A stretch of 64,000 bases of DNA from Geojedonia sp051814705. GTDB taxonomy: Bacteria; Bacteroidota; Bacteroidia; Flavobacteriales; Flavobacteriaceae. The stretch spans positions 868,001 through 932,000 of the forward strand of contig JBPWQW010000001.1 in NCBI GenBank assembly GCA_051814705.1, read 5' to 3'. Positions 8,469 through 17,589 of the stretch are shown here, one piece after another. Numbering within the stretch: position 1 is the stretch's first letter; the number at the start of each line of letters is the position of its first letter. The notes under the pieces were generated by a model that saw only the letters and a program-made list of their open reading frames with translations, searched no databases and was not told the origin of the DNA. A program made the position numbers and the translations under genes.

Positions 8469-9164
8469 ATGATTGGATATTATATATTAATTGGAGCGAT
8501 AGCACTGGTGAGCTGGTTGGTTAGCAATCAGTTAAAGCGAAAATTTGCATTTTACTCCAAAGTGCAGTTGCGCAATGGGATGAGCGGCAAGGAAATTGCC
8601 GAAAAAATGTTAGCTGATAATGGCATTAGAAATGTAGAAGTGATTTCGGTGGCTGGTCAATTGACCGATCATTACAATCCAAAAAACAAAACTGTAAACT
8701 TAAGTGAATCCGTTTATAATCAACGTAATGCTGCTTCAGCTGCCGTAGCGGCCCATGAGTGTGGACATGCTGTACAACATGCGCAAGCATACGCTTGGTT
8801 AACCATGCGTTCGCAATTGGTACCAATGGTAAGCGTCACGTCTGGGATGTCTCAATGGTTAGTTATAGGTGGCTTACTTTTAGGTGCAGCAGCAGGTGTT
8901 GGGATGGGTTATTATGTGGCCGTTGCAGGCTTGATATTTATGGCGATGGCAACTCTATTTAGTTTCATTACACTACCTGTAGAGTATGATGCCAGTAACC
9001 GAGCATTAGCTTGGTTAAAAGCTAAAAACATGTTGACACCCGATGAATATAAAGGCTCCGAAGATGCACTTAAATGGGCAGCGCGAACCTATTTGGTTGC
9101 CGCTATTGGTGCTTTGGCCTCTTTGTTATATTGGGCGCTTCAAGTATTTGGTTCTAGGAGATAA
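8469..9164 (+). CDS. Membrane zinc metallopeptidase (YugP-like, Zn_peptidase_2)
   Basis: 231 residues: an N-terminal anchor helix, a domain containing HECGH at 96-100 (zinc ligands and catalytic Glu), then two to three further helices. Matches the YugP/DUF-type neutral zinc metallopeptidase family in length and order. The substrate is unknown; membrane-protein quality control is a guess from the topology. It has its own terminator directly downstream. Confidence 0.82.
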   Translation: MIGYYILIGAIALVSWLVSNQLKRKFAFYSKVQLRNGMSGKEIAEKMLADNGIRNVEVISVAGQLTDHYNPKNKTVNLSESVYNQRNAASAAVAAHECGHAVQHAQAYAWLTMRSQLVPMVSVTSGMSQWLVIGGLLLGAAAGVGMGYYVAVAGLIFMAMATLFSFITLPVEYDASNRALAWLKAKNMLTPDEYKGSEDALKWAARTYLVAAIGALASLLYWALQVFGSRR

Positions 9165-9183
9165 TTTTTGAAATATGTAATTT

Positions 9184-9210
9184 AAAAGGCTTCATTTTGA
9201 AGCCTTTTTT
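9184..9210 (+). terminator. Intrinsic terminator after the metallopeptidase gene
   Basis: Stem AAAAGGCTTCA / TGAAGCCTTTT with a 3-base loop and a run of T. It starts 20 bp after the stop codon. Confidence 0.85.
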
Positions 9211-9243
9211 CATTAGGAGAAACGCCAACGCCTAAACATCTTC

Positions 9244-9350
9244 CGTCATTACGAGGAACGTCGAGTCATCCAGGTGACGAAGTAATCTCTTGAATCGGAA
9301 CTCCTTATTATGAGATTGCTACAGCACATAAATTTGCTTCGCAAAGACCA
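9244..9350. repeat. Dispersed palindromic repeat, copy 2
   Basis: Starts CGTCATTACGAGGAACG, contains GTAATCTCTTGAATC and GAGATTGCTACAGCA, and ends TTGCTTCGCAAAGACC. Same family and orientation as 4246-4343 but diverged in the middle. It abuts the stop codon of the Lrp-type gene (minus strand), so that transcript would end inside or after the repeat. Confidence 0.7.
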
Positions 9351-9821
9351 TTAAACCTTAATCTGCCTGTCAATCTGCTGCTGTAAAGACACAAAAGTCT
9401 CCGTTCTTGAAACGCCTGGGATGGGTTGGATTTCTTTGTTTAACAAATGCATTAAATGTTCATTATCCTTACAGAGTATTTTAATAAAAACACTCCAATT
9501 TCCCGTGGTGTAATGGCATTCCAATACTTCAGGAATTTTTTGAAGTTGTTTCACAGCTTCGGGATTACTCATCGCTTTATCCAGATAAATACCCACAAAT
9601 GCCATGGTGGTATAACCTAATGCCTTTGGGTTGATAATAAATTTGGAGCCCGTGATCAATTCAGACTTTTCAAGCTTTCGCAATCGTTGGTGAATGGCTG
9701 CCCCTGAAATCCCTACATGACGTGCAATTTCCAAAATGGGGGTTCTGGCATCTTTCATTAAAGCACGAAGAATCTCTTTATCTATACCATCAATCTCAAG
9801 GCTTTGATTTGTAATCTTCAT
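9351..9821 (-). CDS. Lrp/AsnC family transcriptional regulator
   Basis: 156 residues: N-terminal winged HTH (about 10-60, with IDKEILRALMKDARTPILEIA and SGAAIHQRLRKLE) and a C-terminal RAM ligand-binding domain (about 75-150). Members sense amino acids and control their metabolism. It lies 59 bp downstream of a saccharopine dehydrogenase-like gene on the same strand, so a lysine or related amino-acid signal is plausible, but the effector is not shown. Confidence 0.9.
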   Translation of the reverse strand: MKITNQSLEIDGIDKEILRALMKDARTPILEIARHVGISGAAIHQRLRKLEKSELITGSKFIINPKALGYTTMAFVGIYLDKAMSNPEAVKQLQKIPEVLECHYTTGNWSVFIKILCKDNEHLMHLLNKEIQPIPGVSRTETFVSLQQQIDRQIKV

Positions 9822-9880
9822 GGGTTATATGTTTTAAACTATAACACAAAAGTAACAAAACAATTACAAATGTTAAGGTA

Positions 9881-11245
9881 TTATATATTTAGAGGGTTAT
9901 ATCCTAAGTAAGGCACCTCTTTTTCTTTAAACGCAATACCATACTGTTCAAGTTCCTTCAAGGTGGGACCATAGACCTCTTTTTTTAGGGGAATTTGAAC
10001 ACCTGGAGTTGTAATTTTTTCATTTAAAATGGCCAAGGTTATAATGGCTAGAGGCAAACCGACCGTTTTGGCCATAGCGGTATAGGTGTCGTCCTCTCCA
10101 ATAACCACCATAGTGGAATCGATTTGTTTTTTCTCTCCATCAAGCTCGTACCCAAATTTGTGATACATCACGATCATATCCTTTTCATTAGGTTGAAGCG
10201 TCCATTTTTCCATTAAAATTTTTTGCAATATTTCGGCTGGCGTTGCTTTTGTAAGACCAACTTTATTAGTTGAACTAAAAATCTCTAGTTCTTCTAACTT
10301 GTCCCACATAATATCGTCTTGATCTATTTTTAGAGCGTGTCTAAATTTAAGTTCTACTGAATCTGTTGGGCTATAAGGTAAAAAAGCATTTACAAAATCG
10401 CGATAGCTCATATGTTCACTATCATCCATGGTGTATTCATCATCGGTCATTCCCAATTGTGCAAACATATTCCAAGCTCTACTAAATCCAACGCGCCTCA
10501 TGGTACCCCGATATAATGTTTTGGCATGATCCAATCCGTATGCACTCTGATATTTTAAGGAATCTCTATTGGCATAAGCCTCAAAACGACCAAAACCGTC
10601 GATCTCCAAAAACTCTGTACGTCTGTAAAGTCTGTTGTACGGAATGTATTTGTAAGTGCCTTCTTGTAGAAATTTAGCGGCACCACCTTGGCCTGCCAGT
10701 ACTACGTTTCTAGGATTCCAAGTAAATTTATAATTCCATAAGTTGTTATCGCTTTCTGGAGCCATTAGGCCGCCTGTAAACGATTCAAAAAGAATTATTT
10801 TTCCTCCTTTTTCCCGTATTCTATCAATCACCTGTATGGCACTCATATGATCAATGCCAGGGTCAACTCCAATTTCATTCATAAAAATAAGGCCTTTGCT
10901 TTTGACAGATTTGTCCAAATCTTCCATATCCTTAGTGATATAAGATGCTGTGGTCATATTTTTATTATAAGAAACACAATCTTTGGCAATTTCAATATGA
11001 TAACGAGCCGGGAGCATGGACACTACAATATCCGCATTTTTTATAGCTTCAATACGAGCCCGTTTATCAGAAATGTCAAGCATGATGGCTTGGCCATTTT
11101 CGTGATTACCTATAAGCTTTCTGGCATGGCTAATATTCTTATCAGCTATAATAATATGAAGCTCCTCTTCAAAGGATTTGTCCAATAAATATTTTATGAG
11201 GTAAGACGTCGATTTTCCTGCACCAATGATTAAAATCTTTCGCAT
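9881..11245 (-). CDS. Saccharopine dehydrogenase-like oxidoreductase
   Basis: 454 residues with an N-terminal Rossmann motif (ILIIGAGKSTSYLI at 4-17), MLPARYH and the NEIGVDPGIDHM segment seen in saccharopine reductases and related enzymes. It probably takes part in lysine breakdown (saccharopine pathway) or in a homologous carboxynorspermidine-type reaction. The Lrp-type regulator follows it. The direction of the reaction and substrate are inferred from the family. Confidence 0.8.
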   Translation of the reverse strand: MRKILIIGAGKSTSYLIKYLLDKSFEEELHIIIADKNISHARKLIGNHENGQAIMLDISDKRARIEAIKNADIVVSMLPARYHIEIAKDCVSYNKNMTTASYITKDMEDLDKSVKSKGLIFMNEIGVDPGIDHMSAIQVIDRIREKGGKIILFESFTGGLMAPESDNNLWNYKFTWNPRNVVLAGQGGAAKFLQEGTYKYIPYNRLYRRTEFLEIDGFGRFEAYANRDSLKYQSAYGLDHAKTLYRGTMRRVGFSRAWNMFAQLGMTDDEYTMDDSEHMSYRDFVNAFLPYSPTDSVELKFRHALKIDQDDIMWDKLEELEIFSSTNKVGLTKATPAEILQKILMEKWTLQPNEKDMIVMYHKFGYELDGEKKQIDSTMVVIGEDDTYTAMAKTVGLPLAIITLAILNEKITTPGVQIPLKKEVYGPTLKELEQYGIAFKEKEVPYLGYNPLNI

Positions 11246-11324
11246 AATGGGATTAGTTGATTAATTTTGTGGATACGAATTTACTAAATACAAAGGGTTA
11301 TTTTAACCCAAAACTTAAATTAAT

Positions 11325-11717
11325 ATGAAAAAATTAATATTGGTTACAGCTTCGGCTTTAGGATTGTTGAGTATTATATTGGGCGCCTTTGCAGCTCATG
11401 GCTTAAAGGCATTAATTTCGGTAGAATCCCTTCAAGTTTTTGAAACAGGAGTGCGTTATCAAATGTACCATGCCATTGTGCTTTTGTTTATTGGAACAAC
11501 AACGTTATTGAGTACAAAGACAAAACAGCTACTGTATTACTTGATTGTTATTGGGCTTCTATTTTTTTCGGGTTCGATTTATGGTCTGGCCACCAACGAG
11601 TTATCAGGGTTTGATTTTAAAAGCATTGGATTTATTACACCTATAGGAGGACTGCTTTTAACGCTCTCTTGGGGCATCATGATTATAAAATTTTTGAAGT
11701 TAAAGGCGGATAAATAA
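11325..11717 (+). CDS. DUF423 family membrane protein
   Basis: 130 residues with four predicted helices and the conserved GAFAAHGLK near 21-29 and the YHAIVLL stretch after it, which are hallmarks of DUF423 (YwdK-like). Function unknown. Divergent from the saccharopine dehydrogenase gene and followed closely by pckA, but with an intervening -7-like element. Confidence 0.88.
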   Translation: MKKLILVTASALGLLSIILGAFAAHGLKALISVESLQVFETGVRYQMYHAIVLLFIGTTTLLSTKTKQLLYYLIVIGLLFFSGSIYGLATNELSGFDFKSIGFITPIGGLLLTLSWGIMIIKFLKLKADK

Positions 11718-11748
11718 GGTTTTTAATGGTCACATTAAAATATTATTT

Positions 11749-11756
11749 TAATTTTG
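11749..11756 (+). promoter_or_regulatory. Candidate -7 element for pckA
   Basis: TAATTTTG fits TAnnTTTG and lies 24 bp before the pckA start. A -33 TTG is not evident. Confidence 0.4.
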
Positions 11757-11779
11757 CATAATAAAGAAAAAAACAAATC

Positions 11780-13396
11780 ATGGTGGGATATACCCAAGAT
11801 TCGAAAACGATTTCGTTAGAACAGTACGGAATTAAAAACGCCACAATTCATTACCAACTACCTCCAGACCAGCTTCACGAAATCACCCTTGCAAAAGAGC
11901 AAGGCGTGGAGACCTCTACAGGAGCTTTAGCTGTAAACACCGGTGAGTTTACAGGACGATCACCAAAAGATCGTTTTATTGTTAAGGACGATATTACAAA
12001 AGATCGTGTGTGGTGGGGTAACATTAACATACCCTTTGAACCCGATACTTTTGAAAAATTGTATCATAAAGTTATGGCCTATCTTTCAAATAAAGAACTA
12101 TTTGTGAGAGATTGTTATGCTTGTGCCGACGAAAGTTATAAACTTAATATTCGTGTGATTAATGAGCATCCATGGACTAACATGTTTGCTAATAATATGT
12201 TTTTACGACCCAATGAAGAGGAACTTAAAAACTTTACGCCAGAGTGGACCATTGTTAATGCACCGGGTTTTAGAGCAAATCCCGAATTAGACGGAACTCG
12301 TCAACATAACTTTGCTATTCTAGATTTTACACGTAAAATTGCCCTTATTGGAGGAACCGGTTATACTGGAGAAATTAAGAAAGGGATTTTTTCAGCCTTA
12401 AATTTTATACTTCCTGTTTTTAAAGATACTTTGCCCATGCATTGTAGTGCCAATGTTGGAAAAGATGGTGATACGGCCATTTTCTTTGGACTTTCAGGGA
12501 CTGGAAAAACCACCTTATCAGCAGATCCCAATAGACGTTTAATTGGAGATGATGAACACGGTTGGACTAATGAAAATACAGTGTTTAACTTTGAAGGAGG
12601 TTGCTATGCAAAAGTGATCAATCTTTCTGAAGAACATGAACCCGATATTTTTAGAGCCATTAAAAAGGGAGCCATTCTAGAAAATGTGATTTTGGATAGC
12701 GAAGGACATGTAGATTATGAAAATATATCCATTACACAAAACACAAGAGTTAGTTATCCTATTGAATATATTGATAATATACAATCCCCTTCTATAGGTA
12801 AAGATCCGAAACATATTTTCTTTTTAACAGCTGATGCTTTTGGAGTTTTGCCTCCCATATCTAAATTAACACCTAATCAAGCTGCCTATCATTTTATTTC
12901 AGGATATACAGCAAAAGTAGCAGGTACCGAAGCAGGTATTGTTGAACCAACACCTAATTTTTCAGCATGTTTTGGTGCGCCGTTTATGCCTTTGCACCCA
13001 GCAAAATACGCTGAGATGTTAAGCGATAAAATAAAATCATCTGGTGTTAACGTATGGTTAATCAATACAGGATGGACAGGAGGGCCTTACGGTGTTGGAA
13101 CTAGAATGAAATTGAAGTACACTCGTGCGATGATCAATGCAGTTTTAAATGGCGATTTAGGGCCTTACGATTATGATCATTACCATATCCATTCTGTATT
13201 TGGAGTCGCACAACCAAGATCATGTCCAGGAGTCCCAACTGAAGTTTTAAGCCCTAGGGCAACTTGGAACGATGATGAAGCTTATTACACAATGGCCTTT
13301 AAATTATCAAATGCCTTTAGAGAAAACTTTAAAAAATTTGAAAGTTACGCCAGTGAAGAAATTAGACGAGGTGGCCCACAGCGCTATGCGTTTTAA
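11780..13396 (+). CDS. pckA: Phosphoenolpyruvate carboxykinase (ATP)
   Basis: Converts oxaloacetate and ATP to PEP, CO2 and ADP, the entry step of gluconeogenesis. 538 residues, typical for the ATP-dependent type. Visible motifs: GEFTGRSPKDRF near the substrate site, the P-loop GLSGTGKTTLSADP at about 236-249, and the following DDEHGW metal-binding stretch. It ends in a strong hairpin shared with the convergent hemD-like gene. Single-gene unit. Confidence 0.97.
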   Translation: MVGYTQDSKTISLEQYGIKNATIHYQLPPDQLHEITLAKEQGVETSTGALAVNTGEFTGRSPKDRFIVKDDITKDRVWWGNINIPFEPDTFEKLYHKVMAYLSNKELFVRDCYACADESYKLNIRVINEHPWTNMFANNMFLRPNEEELKNFTPEWTIVNAPGFRANPELDGTRQHNFAILDFTRKIALIGGTGYTGEIKKGIFSALNFILPVFKDTLPMHCSANVGKDGDTAIFFGLSGTGKTTLSADPNRRLIGDDEHGWTNENTVFNFEGGCYAKVINLSEEHEPDIFRAIKKGAILENVILDSEGHVDYENISITQNTRVSYPIEYIDNIQSPSIGKDPKHIFFLTADAFGVLPPISKLTPNQAAYHFISGYTAKVAGTEAGIVEPTPNFSACFGAPFMPLHPAKYAEMLSDKIKSSGVNVWLINTGWTGGPYGVGTRMKLKYTRAMINAVLNGDLGPYDYDHYHIHSVFGVAQPRSCPGVPTEVLSPRATWNDDEAYYTMAFKLSNAFRENFKKFESYASEEIRRGGPQRYAF

Positions 13397-13401
13397 CAAA
13401 A

Positions 13402-13435
13402 AAAAGAGCGATTGTATTTCAATCGCTCTTTTATT
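13402..13435. terminator. Bidirectional terminator between pckA and hemD-like gene
   Basis: Perfect 13-bp stem AAAAGAGCGATTG / CAATCGCTCTTTT with a 5-base loop. T-runs follow on the plus strand and A-runs precede it, so it can end both convergent transcripts. Confidence 0.9.
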
Positions 13436-13452
13436 ATATAAGGAGTTTCTAT

Positions 13453-14202
13453 TTATTTTCCTTTATTAACTTTATCTATATATTTTTCCAAGGCCATAGT
13501 CATTGATGGAGTCTCTGGAGATGGAGCCGCAATGTCTACTCTTAAACCATGGTCTTCTGCAGCTTTGGCTGTAGTAGTCCCAAAAACGGCAATTCGCGTA
13601 TTGTTTTGTTTGAAATCTGGAAAATTTAGAAATAAGGATTCAATTCCAGAAGGACTAAAAAACACTAAAATATCATAGTAAACATCTGCTAGGTCTGATA
13701 GGTCACTTATAACGGTTTTATAAAAAACAGCTTCTTTCCATTTAATATTAAGTTCATTTAAAAGTTCGGGAACTTCAGACTTTAATTTATCTGTAGTTGG
13801 TAATAAAAAGTTTTCATCTTTATACTTTTTAACCATTGGAGATAAATCTTCAAAAGAACGTTTCCCGACATAAATTTTACGTTTTCTGTACACAACGTAT
13901 TTTTGAAGATAGAAGGCAACGGCCTCCGATTGACAAAAATATTTCATCGAGTCTGGTACTTTAAAACGCATTTCATCAGCCACTCTAAAAAAATGATCTA
14001 CAGAGTTTCTACTGGTGAGTATGATAGCGGTAAAATGACTTAAATCTACTTTTTGTTGTCTAACATCTTTTGCCGAAAGCCCTTCAACATGAATGAAAGG
14101 TCTAAAATCGACCTTTACTTTCAGTTTTTCCTGAAGATCGAAATAAGGAGAATTTTCTATTTTAGGCTCGGGTTGCGACACTAAGATTGTTTTCACTTTC
14201 AT
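13453..14202 (-). CDS. hemD: Uroporphyrinogen-III synthase family protein
   Basis: 249 residues with the two-domain layout of HemD: LTSRNSVDHFF in the first half and FFSPSGIESLF plus AVFGTTTAKAAEDHGL in the second, all family-typical. Catalyses ring closure and D-ring inversion of hydroxymethylbilane in haem/sirohaem synthesis. HemD sequences are poorly conserved, so the assignment rests on these short motifs. It follows the DUF4271 gene by 16 bp, as is common in flavobacteria. Confidence 0.82.
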   Translation of the reverse strand: MKVKTILVSQPEPKIENSPYFDLQEKLKVKVDFRPFIHVEGLSAKDVRQQKVDLSHFTAIILTSRNSVDHFFRVADEMRFKVPDSMKYFCQSEAVAFYLQKYVVYRKRKIYVGKRSFEDLSPMVKKYKDENFLLPTTDKLKSEVPELLNELNIKWKEAVFYKTVISDLSDLADVYYDILVFFSPSGIESLFLNFPDFKQNNTRIAVFGTTTAKAAEDHGLRVDIAAPSPETPSMTMALEKYIDKVNKGK

Positions 14203-14218
14203 AGGCTCTAGTTAGGGA

Positions 14219-14872
14219 TTAAGCTTTATAGTATAAAATTAACCAATATAAAATAAAATAAGGACCAATTTCAAGAGCGCAAAGATACAAAATAAAATAG
14301 AACAAGTTGTCTAATAGCGCTTTTTGATGAGTTTTAAAGGATGTTATAAACCCAGTTAAATTTATTAAAAAGATGAGCACAAGGATGATATAAATTATAT
14401 TTTTTGTAGGAGAAAGCGTATAAATAAGTAAAATATTAATGGGTAAAAGCACTAAGCCTGTATAATTTTTATAGGTAGTTTTTTGAAATAAATAGGAATC
14501 AATTAATGCGTCAATTTCAAATAAACTTCCAATTAAGCGTTCCAGTAATACTTTAATGAGTACTAAAGCGCCAATGCCAAAAAGAAGTTTAAAAAAACGA
14601 ATGAGATCAAACTCCTCTGGATTCACAAATTCTGAATACATTAAAAATGAAAATATCGAAGTAGAGATCACTAGATTTAAAAACATCAAGGTGTCAAACC
14701 CATCAATAAATTTTTGGTCTCTAGCATAGATCTTCAGGTACTTAGAATTGCCAATAACTACCAAGAAATCTTCAAATCGTCTTGAGTACAAAAACTTGGA
14801 TAAAGTCAGAAATCCTAGTGCGAGCACTATAAATACTGTAATCCATTCGTTTGTAACAATTTCTCTTAGCAT
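14219..14872 (-). CDS. DUF4271 family membrane protein
   Basis: 217 residues with about six hydrophobic helices and the TTYKNYTGLVLLP-like motif typical of DUF4271, a Bacteroidota family of unknown function. It is first in a two-gene unit with the hemD-like gene, a recurring pairing in this group. Confidence 0.78.
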   Translation of the reverse strand: MLREIVTNEWITVFIVLALGFLTLSKFLYSRRFEDFLVVIGNSKYLKIYARDQKFIDGFDTLMFLNLVISTSIFSFLMYSEFVNPEEFDLIRFFKLLFGIGALVLIKVLLERLIGSLFEIDALIDSYLFQKTTYKNYTGLVLLPINILLIYTLSPTKNIIYIILVLIFLINLTGFITSFKTHQKALLDNLFYFILYLCALEIGPYFILYWLILYYKA

Positions 14873-15006
14873 GATGCTAAATTATAAAGAATATTTTATC
14901 TAAAATATTTTATTTATATAGAAATCATGCCCGTAGCCATAATAGGTTCTAGCCAATATTAACAAAGTTTAAGTTATTTTCTTTAAAATTAATACCTTAA
15001 AAAACT

Positions 15007-15014
15007 TACTTTTG
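15007..15014 (+). promoter_or_regulatory. Candidate -7 element for the GT2-dihydroorotase-DUF4296 operon
   Basis: TACTTTTG matches TAnnTTTG 43 bp before the first start codon. A purine-rich stretch (AGGGGGGAG, about 15031-15039) follows. The -33 TTG is not clear. Confidence 0.35.
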
Positions 15015-15057
15015 CCTGTATTACAAAGCTAGGGGGGAGTAACTTAAAATTAAGTCC

Positions 15058-15780
15058 ATGGTTGACGCTATTGTCATTATACCTACATATAATGAAATTG
15101 AAAATATTGAAGCGATAATAAGAGCTGTTTTTGCACAAAAAAAAGCGTACCATATTCTTATTGTTGATGATAATTCGCCAGATTTGACTGCCTTAAAAGT
15201 GAAGGAGCTCCAAAAAGAATTTGAAGGACAATTATTTCTTTTAAATAGAAAGCATAAAACAGGATTGGGAACAGCCTATATTGAAGGCTTTAAGTGGTGT
15301 ATTGAAAAGGATTACGATTATATTTTTGAAATGGATGCCGATTTTTCCCATAACCCCAATGACTTGGAAAAACTTTACAACGCTTGTCATTTAGACGGTG
15401 CCGATCTATCGATTGGGTCTCGTTATATAGATGGTGTTAATGTGGTGAATTGGCCAATGAGTAGAATTTTACTATCCTATGGAGCCTCAAAATATGTGAG
15501 ATTAATAACCAGAATGAAAGTTCACGATACAACTGCTGGTTTTGTTTGCTATAAAAAACAGGTTCTTAAAAGCATAGACCTAGACACAATTAAATTTGTG
15601 GGTTATGCGTTTCAGATTGAAATGAAATTTAAAGCCTACTTAAAGCAGTTTAAAATTGTTGAAATTCCTGTAATATTTACAGATCGAACTAAAGGAAAAT
15701 CCAAAATGAGTGGCAGTATTATTTCTGAAGCCATTTTTGGAGTCATAAATATGAAATTAAAAAGCCTTTTTGGTAAATGA
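15058..15780 (+). CDS. Polyprenol-phosphate mannosyltransferase-like GT2 enzyme
   Basis: 240 residues, the soluble single-domain form of dolichol-phosphate mannose synthase. VDDNSPD is at 36-42 and the metal-binding DAD in MDADFSHNP at 95-97. It probably moves mannose or a similar sugar from a nucleotide donor to a polyprenyl phosphate at the inner membrane face. It starts an operon with dihydroorotase (1-bp gap) and DUF4296, a conserved flavobacterial arrangement. The sugar is inferred. Confidence 0.86.
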   Translation: MVDAIVIIPTYNEIENIEAIIRAVFAQKKAYHILIVDDNSPDLTALKVKELQKEFEGQLFLLNRKHKTGLGTAYIEGFKWCIEKDYDYIFEMDADFSHNPNDLEKLYNACHLDGADLSIGSRYIDGVNVVNWPMSRILLSYGASKYVRLITRMKVHDTTAGFVCYKKQVLKSIDLDTIKFVGYAFQIEMKFKAYLKQFKIVEIPVIFTDRTKGKSKMSGSIISEAIFGVINMKLKSLFGK

Positions 15781-15781
15781 T

Positions 15782-17128
15782 ATGAACACAAATACGGTAC
15801 TAATTAAAAATGCCAAAATAGTTAATGAAGGAGAAATTTTTGAAGGTGATATATTTATTGAAGGTGAGTATATCAAAGAGATTTCAAATTCAATTAGTAT
15901 AAAATCTGCTGATCAGTTCGTTATTGATGTTGAAGGAAATTATGTGTTTCCAGGAGTTATTGACGATCAAGTTCATTTTAGGGAACCAGGACTTACCCAT
16001 AAAGCGACCATTGAAACCGAGTCAAAGGCTGCTATTGCTGGTGGGATTACGTCTTTTATAGAAATGCCCAATACGATTCCACAAGCCACTACTATAGAAA
16101 AACTGGAGAAAAAATTTGAAATTGCAGCCAATTCCTCGTACGCCAATTATTCCTTCATGTTTGGTGGCACTAATGACAATTTGGACGAAATTTTAAAAGT
16201 TGATCCAAAATCTGTTGCGGGCTTGAAATTGTTTTTAGGATCTTCAACCGGAAATATGCTAGTGGATAACCCTGAAGTATTAGAAAAAATATTTTCCAGC
16301 ACCAAGCTTATTATTTCTGTTCATTGTGAAGATGAAGCCACCATTAAATCAAATCTAGAGCAACATATCAAAAAATTTGGAGACGATATCCCCATTCAAT
16401 ATCATCCCATAATTAGAAGCGAAGAAGCCTGTTATATATCATCTTCAAAAGCTATTGAACTCGCAAAAAAAACAGGAGCGAGATTGCATGTATTCCATAT
16501 TTCGACAGCTAAGGAAACCAAACTGTTTTCAAATAAACTTCCCCTTAAAGACAAGAAAATCACTTCAGAAGTGTGTATTCATCATTTATGGTTTAGTGAT
16601 GAAGATTATGAAAATAAGGGAACGCTAATTAAATGGAATCCAGCTGTTAAGACGGCAAAAGATAGAGATGAGTTATGGAAAGCGCTTTTAGATAATAGAA
16701 TTGATGTCATTGCCACAGACCATGCCCCTCATACCCTTGAAGAAAAGAAGCGTGTTTACACCCAAGCGCCATCTGGTGGCCCCATGGTACAACACGCATT
16801 AATGGCTATGTTTGAGGCGCATCATAAAGGGAAAATCTCTTTGGAAAAGATTGCCGAAAAAATGTGCCATAATCCGGCCATTTTATTTCAAATTGAAAAA
16901 AGAGGGTTTATTAGAAAAGGATACTTTGCCGATCTAGTGATTGTAAACCCAAACAATCCATGGTCTGTAAACAAAGACAATATTTTGTATAAATGTGGTT
17001 GGTCACCATTTGATGGAACCACGTTTAAATCAAGAATTACCCATACCTTTGTCAATGGTAGTTTGGTTTATAATAACTTTAAAATTATGGACGTTAAAGC
17101 TGCAAAACGTTTAACATTTAACAGATGA
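15782..17128 (+). CDS. Dihydroorotase-family amidohydrolase
   Basis: Closes N-carbamoyl-aspartate to dihydroorotate in pyrimidine synthesis, if active. 448 residues from the ATG at 15782; an upstream ATG at 15770 would overlap the previous gene and adds only four residues. Amidohydrolase landmarks: VHFREPGLTHK, SVHCEDEA, HVFHIS and ATDHAPHT. The first His of the usual HxH metal motif is replaced: the sequence reads DDQVHF. I believe this occurs in other Bacteroidota copies, so it may be a lineage trait. It overlaps the DUF4296 gene by four bases. Confidence 0.85.
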   Translation: MNTNTVLIKNAKIVNEGEIFEGDIFIEGEYIKEISNSISIKSADQFVIDVEGNYVFPGVIDDQVHFREPGLTHKATIETESKAAIAGGITSFIEMPNTIPQATTIEKLEKKFEIAANSSYANYSFMFGGTNDNLDEILKVDPKSVAGLKLFLGSSTGNMLVDNPEVLEKIFSSTKLIISVHCEDEATIKSNLEQHIKKFGDDIPIQYHPIIRSEEACYISSSKAIELAKKTGARLHVFHISTAKETKLFSNKLPLKDKKITSEVCIHHLWFSDEDYENKGTLIKWNPAVKTAKDRDELWKALLDNRIDVIATDHAPHTLEEKKRVYTQAPSGGPMVQHALMAMFEAHHKGKISLEKIAEKMCHNPAILFQIEKRGFIRKGYFADLVIVNPNNPWSVNKDNILYKCGWSPFDGTTFKSRITHTFVNGSLVYNNFKIMDVKAAKRLTFNR

Positions 17129-17589
17129 AAAAACTATTTTGTATACTCATTTGTGTCCTTTTTTCATGTAATACTATTGAAAAGCCCAAAAAACCAGACG
17201 GTTTAATTTCTAAAGAAAAAATGGTCGACATTCTATATGATGTATATTTATTGAACTCTGCCAAGGGTGTCAACAAAAAACTACTGGAACTAAATGGTGT
17301 TTTACCAGAACAATACGTTTTTGAAAAATACAATATAGATAGCACCCTATTTGCCGACAGTAATAACTATTACGCTTACGATACCAAAGCCTATGAATCG
17401 ATCTTAAATAATATCAAAGAAAAAATAGACAGTAAGAAAAAAGAATATGAAGCTTTGGAAAAAGTAGAAGAAGCGGTAAGAAAGAAAAAACTGGACTCCT
17501 TAAGAGCGATAAAAATAAAAGAAAACGATTCTTTGCTAAGACTAGGTGATATAAAGCCTATTAGGGTCGATCGTAAAAAAATAAATTAG
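17125..17589 (+). CDS. DUF4296 lipoprotein
   Basis: 154 residues. Signal peptide with lipobox-like LFSC (Cys at about 15), then the DUF4296 core (MVDILYDVYLLNSAKG and FEKYNIDSTLFADSNNYYA) and a long charged coiled-coil tail rich in Lys and Glu. Function unknown; probably periplasmic and membrane-anchored. It is translationally coupled to the dihydroorotase gene (ATGA overlap) and meets the convergent epimerase gene with a four-base overlap. Confidence 0.8.
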   Translation: MKKLFCILICVLFSCNTIEKPKKPDGLISKEKMVDILYDVYLLNSAKGVNKKLLELNGVLPEQYVFEKYNIDSTLFADSNNYYAYDTKAYESILNNIKEKIDSKKKEYEALEKVEEAVRKKKLDSLRAIKIKENDSLLRLGDIKPIRVDRKKIN

